This document shows, one piece after another, positions 50,960 to 61,857 of a DNA stretch of 64,000 bases. The translations under genes and the position numbers were made by a program. The notes below the pieces were generated by a model. The model was given only the letters and a program-made list of their open reading frames with translations. It did not search any database and was not told the origin of the DNA. Positions within the stretch are counted from its first letter, which is position 1, and the number at the start of each line of letters is the position of its first letter. The stretch comes from Enterobacter asburiae (GTDB taxonomy: Bacteria; Pseudomonadota; Gammaproteobacteria; Enterobacterales; Enterobacteriaceae). Location of the stretch: assembly GCF_021440515.1 (NCBI RefSeq), contig NZ_JAKCMV010000045.1, forward strand, positions 1-64,000, in the 5' to 3' direction.

Positions 50960-51931
50960 GTGGCACAGGAATATACTGTTGAACAATTGAACCACGGCCG
51001 TAAAGTCTGGGACTTTATGCGCTGGGACTACTGGGCCTTCGGCATTTCAGGTTTTCTGCTGATTCTGTCCATCGCCATCATGGGCGTTAAAGGCTTCAAC
51101 TGGGGTCTGGATTTCACCGGTGGTACGGTGATTGAAATTTCCCTGGAGAAACCGGTCGATATGGACCAGATGCGCGTGTCTCTGCAAAAAGCGGGCTTTG
51201 AAGAGCCGCTGTTGCAGAACTTCGGCAGCAGCCGCGACATCATGGTACGTATGCCACCGGTACACGATGCCAACGGCAGCCAGGAGCTGGGCAGCAAGGT
51301 CGTTAACGTGATTAACGAAACCACTAACCAGAATGCGGCGGTTAAGCGTATTGAGTTCGTGGGGCCAAGCGTAGGCGCAGACCTGGCGCAGACCGGTGCG
51401 ATGGCGTTGCTTGTCGCGCTGATCTCTATCCTGGTGTATGTCGGTTTCCGCTTCGAGTGGCGACTGGCGGCGGGTGTGGTTATCGCACTGGCGCACGACG
51501 TGGTGATCACCATGGGGATCCTGTCGCTGTTCCACATTGAGATCGACCTGACTATCGTGGCATCCCTGATGTCCGTTATCGGTTACTCACTGAACGACAG
51601 CATCGTGGTATCTGACCGTATTCGTGAAAACTTCCGTAAGATCCGTCGCGGTACGCCGTACGAAATCTTCAACGTGTCGTTGACCCAGACGCTGCACCGT
51701 ACCTTGATCACATCCGGTACCACCTTGATGGTTATCCTGATGCTGTTCCTGTTCGGTGGCCCGGTTCTGGAAGGCTTCTCGCTGACCATGCTGATTGGTG
51801 TTTCTATCGGTACTGCTTCGTCTATTTACGTTGCGTCCGCTCTGGCACTGAAGCTTGGCATGAAGCGCGAACACCTGCTCCAGCAGAAGGTCGAAAAAGA
51901 AGGGGCGGATCAGCCGTCAATTCTGCCGTAA
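50960..51931 (+). CDS. secF: SecF, protein translocase subunit
   Basis: This 323-residue partner of SecD has one N-terminal helix with [13 protein letters not shown] after it, a periplasmic domain, and five C-terminal helices containing [17 protein letters not shown]. The start is GTG 50960, preceded by GAGG, 10 bp after secD. Two terminators follow. Confidence 0.97.
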   Translation: MAQEYTVEQLNHGRKVWDFMRWDYWAFGISGFLLILSIAIMGVKGFNWGLDFTGGTVIEISLEKPVDMDQMRVSLQKAGFEEPLLQNFGSSRDIMVRMPPVHDANGSQELGSKVVNVINETTNQNAAVKRIEFVGPSVGADLAQTGAMALLVALISILVYVGFRFEWRLAAGVVIALAHDVVITMGILSLFHIEIDLTIVASLMSVIGYSLNDSIVVSDRIRENFRKIRRGTPYEIFNVSLTQTLHRTLITSGTTLMVILMLFLFGGPVLEGFSLTMLIGVSIGTASSIYVASALALKLGMKREHLLQQKVEKEGADQPSILP

Positions 51932-51953
51932 GGCAACGAATAGTGCGTTATCG

Positions 51954-51984
51954 AAATCCCGGTCCGATGGCCGGGATTTTTTTT
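51954..51984 (+). terminator. Terminator of the secDF operon
   Basis: AAATCCCGG and CCGGGATTT form a perfect 9-bp stem, followed by TTTTT. Confidence 0.92.
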
Positions 51985-51991
51985 GCGTATT

Positions 51992-52019
51992 AAAAAAGCC
52001 AGCTCTTGAGCTGGCTTTT
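51992..52019. terminator. Bidirectional terminator on the tsx side
   Basis: AAAAGCCAGCTC and GAGCTGGCTTTT form a long stem with A/T tracts on both sides; it can end tsx transcription on the minus strand. Confidence 0.82.
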
Positions 52020-52033
52020 GTGCTTACAGGTTT

Positions 52034-52066
52034 TGCAGGTCGGGTAAGGCGTAGCCGCACCCGGCC
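52034..52066. repeat. REP-like palindrome after tsx
   Basis: AGGTCGGGTAAGGCGTAGCCGCACCCGGCC belongs to the same REP family as 5878-5910. K-12 has yajD between secF and tsx; here only terminators and this repeat are present. Confidence 0.7.
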
Positions 52067-52079
52067 AACAGGCTGCGGA

Positions 52080-52964
52080 TTAGAAGTTGTAACCTACAAC
52101 CAGGTAACCACCCCAACCGGTAGAACGGACGCTGAAGTCACCGTTGCCGAAGTTCAGGCTCGCGTCGTCGTTCCACTGACCACCGTTGTGCCAGTAACGC
52201 GCCACAACAGAGTAGTGCCAGTGGTCGTAGTTCAGCGCCAGGATATGGCTGGAGGCGATGGAGTCGTTGGTACGCGCTTTCTTACCGTTCAGGTCGCGGA
52301 AGTCGTTGTCGCCAAGGTCAGAACCCCAGTCAAAGTTGGTGAAGCCGATATAGCTCAGGTTACCGCCCCACAGCTGGGTGATTGGCACAAAGTATTTCAC
52401 TTTGAAACGGTAGCCATCCCACTCGTTTTCGTTCGCCGCACCGTAGTTCTGCCACTGGTATTTTGCATACACGTTCAGTGACAGGCTCATTGGCAGACCG
52501 GTATCGATGTCGGTACCCAGACCCATATACCAGGTGCTCTGGCGACCAGACGCGTTACGACCCATATCGTAGATATAGTTGTTCGCGAAGTACCACTCTT
52601 TGAACGGACCGAAGCTCAGGTCGGTGCCGGTCAGCTTGTCGATGGAGAAACGCGGCTCGATTTCCATGAACAGCGGAGAACCGTGGTTCCAGATACCTTT
52701 CGCATCGGTGTTACCGCCGAAGAATACCGGTGCATCCATGTAGCCGTAGAAATCGAACCAGTCTTTCTTGGCGAACGCTTCGTATTCCAGGTAGGTATCG
52801 TTGCGGATCTGCGGTCCGAAGCGGGTGTGGTAGCTGCCTACCACGTTAACGCTCTGGTGCCACCAGTCGGACAGGTACTGAGGCTTGTCGTTTTCTGCTG
52901 CGTTAACAGTGAAAGAGGTGGAGAGTGCCAGCGCTGCGCCAGCTGCGAGTAATGTTTTTTTCAT
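52080..52964 (-). CDS. tsx: Tsx, nucleoside-specific outer-membrane channel
   Basis: This 294-residue precursor has a signal peptide ending TVNA and a 12-stranded beta-barrel that ends YLVVGYNF. It lets nucleosides (and albicidin, colicin K and phage T6) pass the outer membrane. The start at 52964 (MKKTLLAAG) equals the E. coli length; an ATG two codons earlier is possible. The 270-bp upstream region has a TGTG/CACA palindrome near 53080 and TTGCG repeats near 53115 that could be CRP and CytR sites. Confidence 0.96.
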   Translation of the reverse strand: MKKTLLAAGAALALSTSFTVNAAENDKPQYLSDWWHQSVNVVGSYHTRFGPQIRNDTYLEYEAFAKKDWFDFYGYMDAPVFFGGNTDAKGIWNHGSPLFMEIEPRFSIDKLTGTDLSFGPFKEWYFANNYIYDMGRNASGRQSTWYMGLGTDIDTGLPMSLSLNVYAKYQWQNYGAANENEWDGYRFKVKYFVPITQLWGGNLSYIGFTNFDWGSDLGDNDFRDLNGKKARTNDSIASSHILALNYDHWHYSVVARYWHNGGQWNDDASLNFGNGDFSVRSTGWGGYLVVGYNF

Positions 52965-53233
52965 AATCATGCCACTGATTGAAATTCCCTTCCGGGAGTG
53001 AAAAATGCGCGAATTGCGTTTCTAAATATTTCGTGTTTCTGCGGAGCCTATTATAGGAATCCTTGCTCACAAAAATATGTGTTGTTTCACATATCTCTCA
53101 CACGCGTAATCGATTGCGTTCACGTTTGCGTACTTTAAACGGCGGGGATTGTAGCGGCAAACATTTATGTTGCCAATCCATACGAAATGTAAATGTTAGC
53201 GGAGTGACATTTCACTCCGCCTGAAGAAGGGGA

Positions 53234-53773
53234 TTATTGCGCGGCTGGCTGGATGTCGTGGATGCGGACAAACCCTAACTGTTCGGGCGTGATACCGCTA
53301 AGCTGGAGCGGGATATCCACGTCGCTCGGTGCCAGGGTGCTGGCCGGGGCGGTAATCAGCTGGTTCTTAACGTTCACTTCCTGATAGCTTTCGGTGGTAC
53401 CCTGGATCTGGCCCCACTCGACGGTGCCGCTAAAGGCAGGCAGCGGATCGTTGGACTCTCCCTGAATGCGCAATGTTGCGCGCGTACCATCGGCGTTGGC
53501 CGCTACGTTAACAAGCGACATTTTCAGCGTGCCAATCTGGCTGTTGAGCCGTGCGGGAGTGTTTGCCCCCGGCAGCAGATAGACGCCGCTGCTGGATTTC
53601 GCATTCAGCGCGTTCTGCTGGGTGATCTTCACGGTTTCTTTGTTCAGCTTGTCCATCGCTGAGTTGAGCGTATTAACGCTCTGCTTCATTTCGCGGACTT
53701 CAGTTTGCTGTGCGCACGCGCTCAGGGAGAAGAGGCTTCCCACCAGGAGAATTCTTAGGTAACGTCTTGTCAT
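53234..53773 (-). CDS. yajI: YajI, DUF3251 lipoprotein
   Basis: This 179-residue lipoprotein has a signal ending in LSAC (Cys20). A short coiled-coil-like stretch (VNTLNSAMDKLNKE) is followed by a beta-rich domain with PLPAFSGTVEWGQIQGT. The start at 53773 gives the same length as the E. coli orthologue; the longer frame adds 21 unrelated residues. The function is unknown. It is divergent from nrdR. Confidence 0.9.
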   Translation of the reverse strand: MTRRYLRILLVGSLFSLSACAQQTEVREMKQSVNTLNSAMDKLNKETVKITQQNALNAKSSSGVYLLPGANTPARLNSQIGTLKMSLVNVAANADGTRATLRIQGESNDPLPAFSGTVEWGQIQGTTESYQEVNVKNQLITAPASTLAPSDVDIPLQLSGITPEQLGFVRIHDIQPAAQ

Positions 53774-53891
53774 TGCGTTTATTTCCTTGAAATAACGGAT
53801 CGCCGTAATGGTAGCCAGCAACTCACGCCCAGGCATAGATCCTTTGTCTCAAAAGCGCTCTTTCTTTAGTTGTCTGCCCATATCAGGGTAA

Positions 53892-54377
<486 letters not shown>

Positions 54378-54381
54378 GCCC

Positions 54382-55485
54382 ATGCAGGACCAGATTTACA
54401 TGGCGCGAGCGCTGAAGCTGGCGCAGCGCGGGCGTTTTACCACCCATCCTAATCCGAACGTCGGCTGCGTGATCGTCAAAGACGGCGAAATCGTGGGCGA
54501 GGGCTTTCACTATCGTGCCGGTGAGCCTCATGCTGAAGTCCATGCCCTGCGCATGGCGGGCGAGAAGGCGCGCGGCGCGACCGCTTACGTCACGCTTGAG
54601 CCATGCAGCCATCACGGGCGCACGCCGCCGTGCTGTGAGGCGCTGATTGCCGCCGGCGTTTCCCGCGTGGTCGCGGCAATGCAGGATCCTAACCCGCAGG
54701 TCGCGGGGCGCGGGCTTTATCGCCTCCAACAGGAGGGGATCGACGTCAGCCACGGCCTGATGATGAACGATGCCGAAGCCATCAATAAGGGCTTCCTGAA
54801 ACGTATGCGCACCGGGTTCCCCTATATTCAGCTGAAGCTTGGCGCGTCTCTCGACGGGCGCACGGCGATGGCGAACGGCGAAAGCCAGTGGGTCACCTCA
54901 CCGCAGTCAAGGCGCGATGTGCAACGTCTGCGCGCGCAAAGCCATGCTATCCTCACCACCAGCGAAACCGTCCTGGCTGACGACCCGGCCATGACCGTGC
55001 GCTGGGACGAACTCAATGCCGATACTCAGGCGCTCTATCCGCAGGAAAATCTGCGTCAGCCGCTGCGTATCATCATTGATAGTCATAACCGCGTGACGCC
55101 GGAGCATCGCATTGTGCAGCAGCCCGGTGAAACCTGGATTGCACGCACGAAAGACGATACGCGTGAATGGCCGGAAAACGTGCGCACCGTTAAGGTGCCG
55201 GAGCATAACGGGAAGCTCGATCTGGTGGTGCTGATGATGCTGCTTGGCAAACAGCAGGTGAACAGCATCTGGGTAGAAGCGGGCCCTACGCTTGCGGGCG
55301 CGCTGTTACAGGCAGGGCTGGTGGACGAACTGATTGTCTACGTAGCGCCTAAACTGTTAGGTAACGATGCGCGCGGCCTGTTTGTGCTGCCCGGTCTTGA
55401 AAAACTGGCCGATGCGCCACAACTGAAATTTAGCGAGATCCGCCCTGTTGGCCCGGATGTTTGCCTCCATTTAACGACAGCGTAA
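54382..55485 (+). CDS. ribD: RibD, bifunctional riboflavin deaminase/reductase
   Basis: This 367-residue enzyme carries out two steps of riboflavin synthesis. The N-terminal deaminase domain has HAEVHAL and the zinc site PCSHHGRTPPC; the C-terminal reductase domain (about 145-367) has LKLGASLDGRTA. The start at 54382 (MQDQIYMARA) equals the E. coli length; the frame from 54283 lies inside nrdR. Confidence 0.97.
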   Translation: MQDQIYMARALKLAQRGRFTTHPNPNVGCVIVKDGEIVGEGFHYRAGEPHAEVHALRMAGEKARGATAYVTLEPCSHHGRTPPCCEALIAAGVSRVVAAMQDPNPQVAGRGLYRLQQEGIDVSHGLMMNDAEAINKGFLKRMRTGFPYIQLKLGASLDGRTAMANGESQWVTSPQSRRDVQRLRAQSHAILTTSETVLADDPAMTVRWDELNADTQALYPQENLRQPLRIIIDSHNRVTPEHRIVQQPGETWIARTKDDTREWPENVRTVKVPEHNGKLDLVVLMMLLGKQQVNSIWVEAGPTLAGALLQAGLVDELIVYVAPKLLGNDARGLFVLPGLEKLADAPQLKFSEIRPVGPDVCLHLTTA

Positions 55486-55572
55486 ATGCGCCCGAAATAG
55501 GGAAGCAGTGCGCAAAGTATTATGATAAAATCCGCCCCCCTGCGGGGCCAAATGAACCCGTAAAGGAAGAGT

Positions 55573-56043
55573 ATGAACATTATTGAAGCTGCTGTAGCTA
55601 CCCCGGACGCTCGCGTCGCCATCACCATTGCGCGTTTCAACAACTTCATCAACGACAGCCTGCTGGAAGGTGCCATTGACGCCCTGAAACGTATCGGCCA
55701 GGTTAAAGATGACAACATTACCGTTGTTTGGGTTCCAGGCGCTTATGAACTGCCTCTGGCAGCTGGCGCGCTGGCAAAAACCGGTAAATACGACGCGGTG
55801 ATTGCGCTGGGTACTGTTATTCGTGGCGGCACTGCGCACTTCGAATACGTTGCGGGCGGTGCAAGCAACGGTCTGGCACACGTTGCACAGGATGCTGAAA
55901 TTCCTGTCGCGTTTGGCGTGCTGACCACCGAAAGTATTGAGCAAGCCATCGAACGTGCTGGCACCAAAGCCGGTAACAAAGGTGCAGAAGCTGCACTGAC
56001 CGCGCTTGAAATGATCAATGTATTGAAAGCCATTAAGGCCTGA
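55573..56043 (+). CDS. ribH: RibH (RibE), lumazine synthase
   Basis: This 156-residue enzyme joins the RibD product with the RibB product to 6,7-dimethyl-8-ribityllumazine and forms icosahedral shells. Typical motifs are [13 protein letters not shown] and [23 protein letters not shown] precedes the ATG. The E. coli symbol is ribE. The 87-bp gap after ribD contains TATGATAAAAT and may carry its own promoter. Confidence 0.97.
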   Translation: MNIIEAAVATPDARVAITIARFNNFINDSLLEGAIDALKRIGQVKDDNITVVWVPGAYELPLAAGALAKTGKYDAVIALGTVIRGGTAHFEYVAGGASNGLAHVAQDAEIPVAFGVLTTESIEQAIERAGTKAGNKGAEAALTALEMINVLKAIKA

Positions 56044-56064
56044 TTTTTTTGTAAGGGGAATTCC

Positions 56065-56484
56065 GTGAAACCTGCTGCTCGTCGCCGCGCCCGTGAATGT
56101 GCCGTTCAGGCACTTTACTCCTGGCAGTTGTCCCAGAACGACATCGCTGATGTTGAATACCAGTTCCTGTCAGAGCAAGACGTGAAAGACGTTGACGTTC
56201 TGTACTTCCGTGAACTGCTGTCGGGAGTGGCGACTAATAGCGCGTATCTCGATGGTCTGATGAAACCCTACCTGTCCCGTCTGCTCGAAGAGCTGGGTCA
56301 GGTGGAAAAAGCAGTGCTGCGTATCGCGCTGTTTGAGCTGTCTAAACGTGATGATGTGCCGTACAAAGTGGCCATCAACGAAGCCATCGAACTGGCGAAA
56401 ACCTTCGGTGCTGAAGACAGCCACAAATTTGTAAACGGCGTGCTCGATAAAGCTGCACCTGCGATCCGTCCCCGCAAAAAGTGA
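56065..56484 (+). CDS. nusB: NusB, transcription antitermination factor
   Basis: This 139-residue RNA-binding protein works with NusE (S10) on boxA RNA in rRNA operons. It starts with the basic [16 protein letters not shown] and ends [17 protein letters not shown] as in E. coli (139). The start is GTG or ATG at 56065 within GGGGAATTCC context, 21 bp after ribH. Confidence 0.97.
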   Translation: MKPAARRRARECAVQALYSWQLSQNDIADVEYQFLSEQDVKDVDVLYFRELLSGVATNSAYLDGLMKPYLSRLLEELGQVEKAVLRIALFELSKRDDVPYKVAINEAIELAKTFGAEDSHKFVNGVLDKAAPAIRPRKK

Positions 56485-56490
56485 TCCGCA

Positions 56491-56540
56491 AACCGGAGTC
56501 CTGCATTGCCTTACCGGCAGTGCGGCTCCGGTTTTTTCTT
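56491..56540 (+). terminator. Terminator-like hairpin between nusB and thiL
   Basis: AACCGGAG (56491-56498) and CTCCGGTT (56526-56533) close a large stem-loop with inner pairing, followed by TTTTCTTTT. It lies inside what is usually one operon, so thiL expression may be reduced relative to nusB. Confidence 0.7.
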
Positions 56541-56560
56541 TTCTCTGCTGAGGCATACGT

Positions 56561-57532
56561 ATGGCTTGCGGCGAATTTTCCCTGATTGCCCGTTATTTCG
56601 ACCGTGTAAGAACTTCCCGTCTTGATGTTGAAACGGGGATCGGCGATGACTGCGCACTTCTCAATATTCCCGAAAAACAGACGCTGGCGATCAGCACCGA
56701 CACCTTAGTGTGCGGGCGTCATTTCTTATCCGATATCGATCCGGCCGATCTGGCCTATAAAGCGCTGGCGGTGAACGTGAGCGATTTGGCCGCGATGGGG
56801 GCCGATCCCGCGTGGTTAACGCTGGCCTTAACCCTGCCTGAGGTTGATGAAGCCTGGCTTGAGGCGTTCAGCGACGCGCTGTTTGAACAACTTAACTACT
56901 ACGACATGCAGCTGATTGGCGGCGATACAACCGCAGGACCGCTGTCGATGACGCTGGCGATCCACGGCTACGTGCCGGTCGGACGCGCGCTTAAACGCTC
57001 TGGCGCGAAGCCGGGCGACTGGATCTACGTGACCGGTACGCCGGGGGACAGCGCGGCGGGGCTGGCGATTTTACAAAACCGTCTGAACGTAGAGGATGCC
57101 GATGACGCGGCGTATCTGGTGAAGCGCCATCTGCGCCCGACGCCGCGTATTCTGCACGGGCAGGCGCTGCGCGAGCGTGCGAGTTCGGCTATCGATCTCT
57201 CTGACGGATTAATATCCGATCTCGGCCATATTCTGAAGGCCAGCGGCGTCGGCGCGCGGGTCGACCTGGATCAGTTCCCGCTGTCAGAACCGCTGCTTCG
57301 CCATGTGGAAACCGAGCAGGCCCTGCAATGGGCGCTCTCGGGCGGCGAAGATTATGAGCTGTGCTTTACCGTGCCTGAACTGAATCGCGGAACGCTGGAC
57401 GTGGCGTTGGCGCACCTCGGCGCGAAATTTACCTGTATCGGGCAGATTATGCCGGAGAGCGAAGGGTTGCAGTTCGTACGCGACGGCGCGCCGGTCTCGC
57501 TGGACTGGAAAGGGTACGATCACTTCGGGTGA
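56561..57532 (+). CDS. thiL: ThiL, thiamine-monophosphate kinase
   Basis: This 323-residue enzyme makes thiamine diphosphate from thiamine monophosphate and ATP. Visible are the N-terminal [21 protein letters not shown] and [18 protein letters not shown], with the C-terminal [13 protein letters not shown]. In K-12 pgpA overlaps its end; here the gene is followed by a REP element and no pgpA. Confidence 0.97.
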   Translation: MACGEFSLIARYFDRVRTSRLDVETGIGDDCALLNIPEKQTLAISTDTLVCGRHFLSDIDPADLAYKALAVNVSDLAAMGADPAWLTLALTLPEVDEAWLEAFSDALFEQLNYYDMQLIGGDTTAGPLSMTLAIHGYVPVGRALKRSGAKPGDWIYVTGTPGDSAAGLAILQNRLNVEDADDAAYLVKRHLRPTPRILHGQALRERASSAIDLSDGLISDLGHILKASGVGARVDLDQFPLSEPLLRHVETEQALQWALSGGEDYELCFTVPELNRGTLDVALAHLGAKFTCIGQIMPESEGLQFVRDGAPVSLDWKGYDHFG

Positions 57533-57536
57533 TTTT

Positions 57537-57570
57537 TTGCCGGGTGGCGCTGCGCTTACCCGGCCTACGA
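57537..57570. repeat. REP-like palindrome after thiL
   Basis: TTGCCGGGTGGCGCTGCGC pairs with TTACCCGGCC. It stands where pgpA begins in K-12. Confidence 0.72.
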
Positions 57571-57574
57571 ATGT

Positions 57575-57610
57575 ATTCCCTCTTCCTATGGGAGAGGGCC
57601 AGGGTGAGGA
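57575..57610. repeat. GGGAGAGGG-family repeat between thiL and yajO
   Basis: ATTCCCTCTTCCTATGGGAG followed by AGGGCCAGGGTGAGGA is nearly identical to the unit at 29961-29998. It abuts the REP element, so two repeat families meet in one gap. Confidence 0.7.
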
Positions 57611-57611
57611 T

Positions 57612-58586
57612 TTACTTAAACCCTACCACCGGATGCGGCTGATACGGCGTTTCAAGCTCGGCAATCTGCTCCGGCGTGAGCGTGATATCGACCGCGCTCA
57701 GTAGCTCATCCAGCTGGTCTTCCCGCGACGTGCCGATAATCGGTGCGGCAACGCCGCGTTTGCTCAATACCCACGCGAGCGCGACCTGCGCACGCGTTGC
57801 CCCGGTGTCGTCGGCGATACCCGCCAGACGCTCGGCAATCAGCGCATCGCTGGCTTCGGTGCTTTCATACAGCGTTTTCCCAAACTCATCCGACACCGAA
57901 CGGGCCGTGGTTTCTCCCCACGGGCGGGTTAGGCGTCCGCGCGCCAGCGGGCTCCACGGGATCACCGCCACACCCTCCTGATAGCAAAGCGGCAGCATCT
58001 CGCGCTCCTCTTCACGATAGATAAGGTTGTAGTGATCCTGCATGGTGACAAAGCGCGCCCAGCCGTGCTGCGCCTGAAGATCGAGCGCCTGTGCAAACTG
58101 CGACGCGTGCATTGACGATGCGCCTATGTAGCGTGCCTTCCCGGCTTTCACCACGTCGTTGAGCGCTTCAAGGGTCTCCTCGATGGGCGTGTTGTAATCC
58201 CAGCGGTGGATTTGCAGCAGATCGACATAATCCATGTTCAGGCGGCTGAGGCTGTCATCGATGGAGCGCAGTATCTGCGCGCGGGACAGGCCTTCCTCCA
58301 GCGAACCGGATTTGTGATAGACCTTGGTCGCCACCACGATATCGTCCCGACGGGCGAAGTCGCGCAGGGCGCGCCCGACGATCTCCTCGCTGCTGCCGTC
58401 GGAGTAGCTGTTTGCGGTATCAAAGAAGTTAATGCCGCCGTCGAGGGCGCGTTTGATGATGGGACGGCTGCTCTCTTCCGGCAGCGTCCAGGCGTGACTA
58501 CCCCGGTCAGGCTCGCCAAACGTCATGCAGCCAAGACAAAGGCGGGACACCTTAAGGTCTGTTTTTCCTAATGTAGTGTATTGCAT
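57612..58586 (-). CDS. yajO: YajO, aldo-keto reductase family protein
   Basis: This 324-residue NADPH-dependent reductase has the AKR tetrad region FFDTANSYSDGSSEE and DYVDLLQIHRWD. In E. coli mutants YajO can supply 1-deoxyxylulose 5-phosphate, which fits its place directly after dxs on the same strand (63 bp). It is probably the last gene of xseB-ispA-dxs-yajO. Its normal substrate is uncertain. Confidence 0.94.
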   Translation of the reverse strand: MQYTTLGKTDLKVSRLCLGCMTFGEPDRGSHAWTLPEESSRPIIKRALDGGINFFDTANSYSDGSSEEIVGRALRDFARRDDIVVATKVYHKSGSLEEGLSRAQILRSIDDSLSRLNMDYVDLLQIHRWDYNTPIEETLEALNDVVKAGKARYIGASSMHASQFAQALDLQAQHGWARFVTMQDHYNLIYREEEREMLPLCYQEGVAVIPWSPLARGRLTRPWGETTARSVSDEFGKTLYESTEASDALIAERLAGIADDTGATRAQVALAWVLSKRGVAAPIIGTSREDQLDELLSAVDITLTPEQIAELETPYQPHPVVGFK

Positions 58587-58649
58587 GGTTCCACTCCTGC
58601 TGTTTTAAACATTACGTTTAAGCATAGCAGGAGCGGAAAAGGGGAGGGA

Positions 58650-60512
58650 TCAGGCAAGCCAGGCGCGGATTTTAGCTTCAATACCCGCGGCGTCCAGGCC
58701 GATAGCCGCGCGGGCTTCGTCCTGGGTGCCCTGCGGAATGAAGCGATCCGGCAGGCCGAGGTTCAGTACCGGCACCGGTTTACGGTTGGCCATCAGGACT
58801 TCGTTCACGCCGCTGCCCGCGCCGCCCATAATGGCGTTCTCTTCCAGGGTCACCAGCATGTCGTGGCTCTCAGCCATGCTAAGGATCAGCGACTCGTCAA
58901 GCGGCTTCACGAAGCGCATATCCACCAGGGTGGCGTTCAGCGTTTCCGCGACGGCGGCGGCTTCCGGCATCAGCGTGCCGAAGTTCAGAATAGCCACCTT
59001 CTCACCGCGACGTTTCACCAGACCTTTACCAATCGCCAGCTTCTCAAGCGGTTGCAGCTCCACGCCCACGGCGTTACCGCGCGGATAACGCACGGCGCTT
59101 GGGCCATCCTGATAGTGGTAGCCGGTAAACAGCATCTGGCGACACTCGTTCTCGTCGCTCGGCGTCATGATAACCATGTCCGGGATGCAGCGCAGGAAGG
59201 AGAGGTCAAATGCCCCCTGGTGCGTCTGCCCGTCAGCGCCGACGATGCCCGCACGGTCAATGGCAAACAGCACCGGCAGCTTCTGGATAGCGACGTCGTG
59301 GATCACCTGATCGTAGGCGCGTTGCAGGAAGGTAGAGTAAATCGCCACCACCGGCTTATAGCCGCCAATGGCGAGGCCCGCCGCAAAGGTGACCGCGTGC
59401 TGCTCGGCTATTGCCACGTCGAAATACTGGTCAGGGTATTTTTTGGAGAACTCCACCATGCCGGAGCCTTCGCGCATGGCCGGGGTGATCGCCATCAGCT
59501 TGTTGTCTTTGGCGGCGGTCTCGCACAGCCAGTCTCCGAAGATCTTCGAGTAGCTCGGCATCCCGCCGCTGCTTTTTGGCAGGCAGCCGCTGGACGGATC
59601 GAATTTTGGTACGGCGTGGAAGGTGATCGGATCTTTTTCCGCCGGTTCGTACCCGCGCCCTTTTTTGGTCATGATGTGCAGGAACTGCGGGCCCTTCAGG
59701 TCGCGCATGTTTTTGAGCGTCGTGACCAGACCCAGCACGTCGTGGCCGTCGACCGGGCCAATGTAGTTAAAGCCCAGCTCTTCAAACAGGGTGCCCGGCA
59801 CCACCATGCCTTTAATATGTTCTTCGGTGCGCTTGAGCAGCTCTTTGATAGGCGGCACGCCGGAGAAGACTTTTTTGCCGCCTTCGCGCAGCGTGGAGTA
59901 GAGCTTGCCGGAGAGTAGCTGCGCCAGGTGGTTATTCAGCGCGCCGACGTTCTCGGAAATCGACATTTCGTTGTCGTTGAGAATAACCAGCATGTCCGGC
60001 TTGATATCGCCCGCGTGGTTCATGGCTTCAAACGCCATCCCCGCAGTGATAGCCCCGTCGCCAATCACGCAGACGGTGCGGCGCTGCTTGTCCTCTTTTT
60101 CGGCGGCCACGGCGATACCGATCCCCGCAGAAATGGACGTCGAGGAGTGGCCGACGCTTAAGACGTCATACTCGCTCTCACCGCGCCACGGGAACGGGTG
60201 CAGGCCGCCTTTCTGGCGAATAGTGCCAATTTTATCGCGACGACCGGTCAGAATTTTATGCGGATATGCCTGGTGACCCACGTCCCAGATTAACTGATCG
60301 AACGGCGTGTTATAGACGTAATGCAGCGCCACGGTCAGTTCAACCGTGCCAAGCCCGGAGGCGAAATGGCCGCTGGAGCGGCTAACGCTGTCGAGCAGAT
60401 AGCGACGCAGTTCGTCGCACAACTTCGGCAGGCTCTCTTTCGGCAACAGACGCAACTCCTGGGTGGAGTCAACTAACGCCAGTGTCGGGTATTTGGCAAT
60501 ATCAAAACTCAT
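58650..60512 (-). CDS. dxs: Dxs, 1-deoxy-D-xylulose-5-phosphate synthase
   Basis: This 620-residue thiamine-diphosphate enzyme makes DXP from pyruvate and glyceraldehyde 3-phosphate, the first step of the MEP isoprenoid pathway and a precursor of thiamine and pyridoxal. Cofactor motifs are [18 protein letters not shown] and the C-terminal transketolase-like [12 protein letters not shown]. The ATG at 60512 gives the exact E. coli length. Confidence 0.98.
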   Translation of the reverse strand: MSFDIAKYPTLALVDSTQELRLLPKESLPKLCDELRRYLLDSVSRSSGHFASGLGTVELTVALHYVYNTPFDQLIWDVGHQAYPHKILTGRRDKIGTIRQKGGLHPFPWRGESEYDVLSVGHSSTSISAGIGIAVAAEKEDKQRRTVCVIGDGAITAGMAFEAMNHAGDIKPDMLVILNDNEMSISENVGALNNHLAQLLSGKLYSTLREGGKKVFSGVPPIKELLKRTEEHIKGMVVPGTLFEELGFNYIGPVDGHDVLGLVTTLKNMRDLKGPQFLHIMTKKGRGYEPAEKDPITFHAVPKFDPSSGCLPKSSGGMPSYSKIFGDWLCETAAKDNKLMAITPAMREGSGMVEFSKKYPDQYFDVAIAEQHAVTFAAGLAIGGYKPVVAIYSTFLQRAYDQVIHDVAIQKLPVLFAIDRAGIVGADGQTHQGAFDLSFLRCIPDMVIMTPSDENECRQMLFTGYHYQDGPSAVRYPRGNAVGVELQPLEKLAIGKGLVKRRGEKVAILNFGTLMPEAAAVAETLNATLVDMRFVKPLDESLILSMAESHDMLVTLEENAIMGGAGSGVNEVLMANRKPVPVLNLGLPDRFIPQGTQDEARAAIGLDAAGIEAKIRAWLA

Positions 60513-60536
60513 CAAAGGCTCATCGAGATATATAGT

Positions 60537-61436
60537 TTATTTATCACGCTGGATTATGTAGTCCGCTAGCGCTTCCAGTGCCGAGGTATCCAGTGATTGG
60601 GCGGCCAGCACATTCAGCGACTGGCGGGCATCATCAATCAGGTCCCGGGCTTTACGTTGGGCTTGCTCAAGGCCCAGCAGGGCGGGGTAGGTACTTTTGC
60701 CAAGCTGCTGATCAGCACCCTGACGTTTACCCAATGTTGCAGTATCGCCCACGACATCCAGAATGTCATCCTGAACCTGGAAAGCCAGACCGATACTTTC
60801 TGCGTATCTGTCGAGAATCGGCAGGGCTTTGCGCCCCTGTTCACCCGCGCTCAGCGCGCCCAGGCGGACCGCGGCACGAATAAGCGCGCCCGTTTTATGG
60901 CGGTGGATCCGCTCCAGCTGTTCCAGATTAACCTGACGTCCTTCGGCCTCCAGATCCAGCGCCTGACCGCCGCACATCCCGGCAACGCCACTGGCCATCG
61001 CCAGTTCGGACACCATCGCCAGACGATCACGGTCGGCCACTTCATCCATTGGCGCATCGCTTAAAATCGAGAAGGCCAGCGTTTGCAGGGCATCTCCGGC
61101 CAGAATGGCATTCGCCTCGCCAAACTTAATATGGCAGGTCGGCTGCCCGCGACGCAGATCGTCGTCGTCCATCGCCGGGAGATCGTCGTGGATCAGCGAA
61201 TAGGCGTGAATGCATTCCACGGCGGCTGCCGGGGCGTCCAGGGTGTTTTCGCTGATACCGAACATGCTGCCCGTGGCGTAGACCAGGAACGGACGCAGGC
61301 GCTTTCCGCCTAAGAGTGCGCCATAGTGCATGGCCTCAACCAGAGGAGTGTTCTGAAAAGGTTGCGGGGCAATAAAGCGGCGCAGGGCGTCATCGGCGCG
61401 CACAACGCACGCCTGAAGCTGGGTGGAAAAATCCAT
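60537..61436 (-). CDS. ispA: IspA, farnesyl diphosphate synthase
   Basis: This 299-residue prenyltransferase joins isopentenyl and dimethylallyl diphosphates to farnesyl diphosphate. Both aspartate motifs are present: LIHDDLPAMDDDDLRRG and FQVQDDILDVVGD. Its ATG directly follows the xseB stop (TAAATG), and dxs is 24 bp downstream. Confidence 0.98.
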   Translation of the reverse strand: MDFSTQLQACVVRADDALRRFIAPQPFQNTPLVEAMHYGALLGGKRLRPFLVYATGSMFGISENTLDAPAAAVECIHAYSLIHDDLPAMDDDDLRRGQPTCHIKFGEANAILAGDALQTLAFSILSDAPMDEVADRDRLAMVSELAMASGVAGMCGGQALDLEAEGRQVNLEQLERIHRHKTGALIRAAVRLGALSAGEQGRKALPILDRYAESIGLAFQVQDDILDVVGDTATLGKRQGADQQLGKSTYPALLGLEQAQRKARDLIDDARQSLNVLAAQSLDTSALEALADYIIQRDK

Positions 61437-61679
61437 TTACTCGGCGTCCGGTGTGAAAGGCGTAGTTTTAGCGTCTTCGCTGTCGGAGAGCAGGATCTGC
61501 ACGCGCTGCTCTGCCTGTTGCAGTTTGACCTGCCCCTGGCGTGCGAGCTGCACCCCACGTTCAAATTCGTTAAGCGCCTCTTCCAGCGGCAGATCGCCGC
61601 TCTCAAGACGGGTGACAATCTGCTCCAGTTCACTCAGCGCAGTTTCGAAACTGGCCGGTGCGTCGTTCTTCTTCGGCAT
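61437..61679 (-). CDS. xseB: XseB, exodeoxyribonuclease VII small subunit
   Basis: This 80-residue helical protein binds XseA in the single-strand nuclease ExoVII. The core [20 protein letters not shown] and the following [11 protein letters not shown] are typical. It begins the minus-strand operon, divergent from thiI. Confidence 0.97.
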   Translation of the reverse strand: MPKKNDAPASFETALSELEQIVTRLESGDLPLEEALNEFERGVQLARQGQVKLQQAEQRVQILLSDSEDAKTTPFTPDAE

Positions 61680-61760
61680 AGTGAATTGACTCTTAAATTT
61701 TCAGCCCCGACATGGTAACGGACTCGGGGCAATTATCAAATAACGTGCGCGGCGCGATGG

Positions 61761-61803
61761 TGGTATACTTGCGCGCCTGGATGCAGCCACGGGTGTGGGC
61801 TGC
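61761..61803 (+). promoter_or_regulatory. Probable thiI promoter and leader hairpin
   Basis: TGGTATACT is an extended -10 element (61761-61769). Downstream, GCAGCC (61783-61788) and GGCTGC (61798-61803) form a small hairpin in the leader. Confidence 0.4.
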
Positions 61804-61857
61804 TGTATCATTCTCCAATACAAGCCTTAATCAGCTTGCCTAAGAAACATTGCCGCC

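Noticed and set aside
53075-53125. CRP and CytR sites upstream of tsx
   Set aside because: The TGTG/CACA palindrome has a spacer of the wrong length and the TTGCG repeats are only partial matches, so they are mentioned under tsx but not listed as sites.
57533-57560. Remnant of the pgpA start codon after thiL
   Set aside because: GTGATTTTTTGCC looks slightly like the beginning of E. coli pgpA, but the following bases are a REP element and the frame does not continue.
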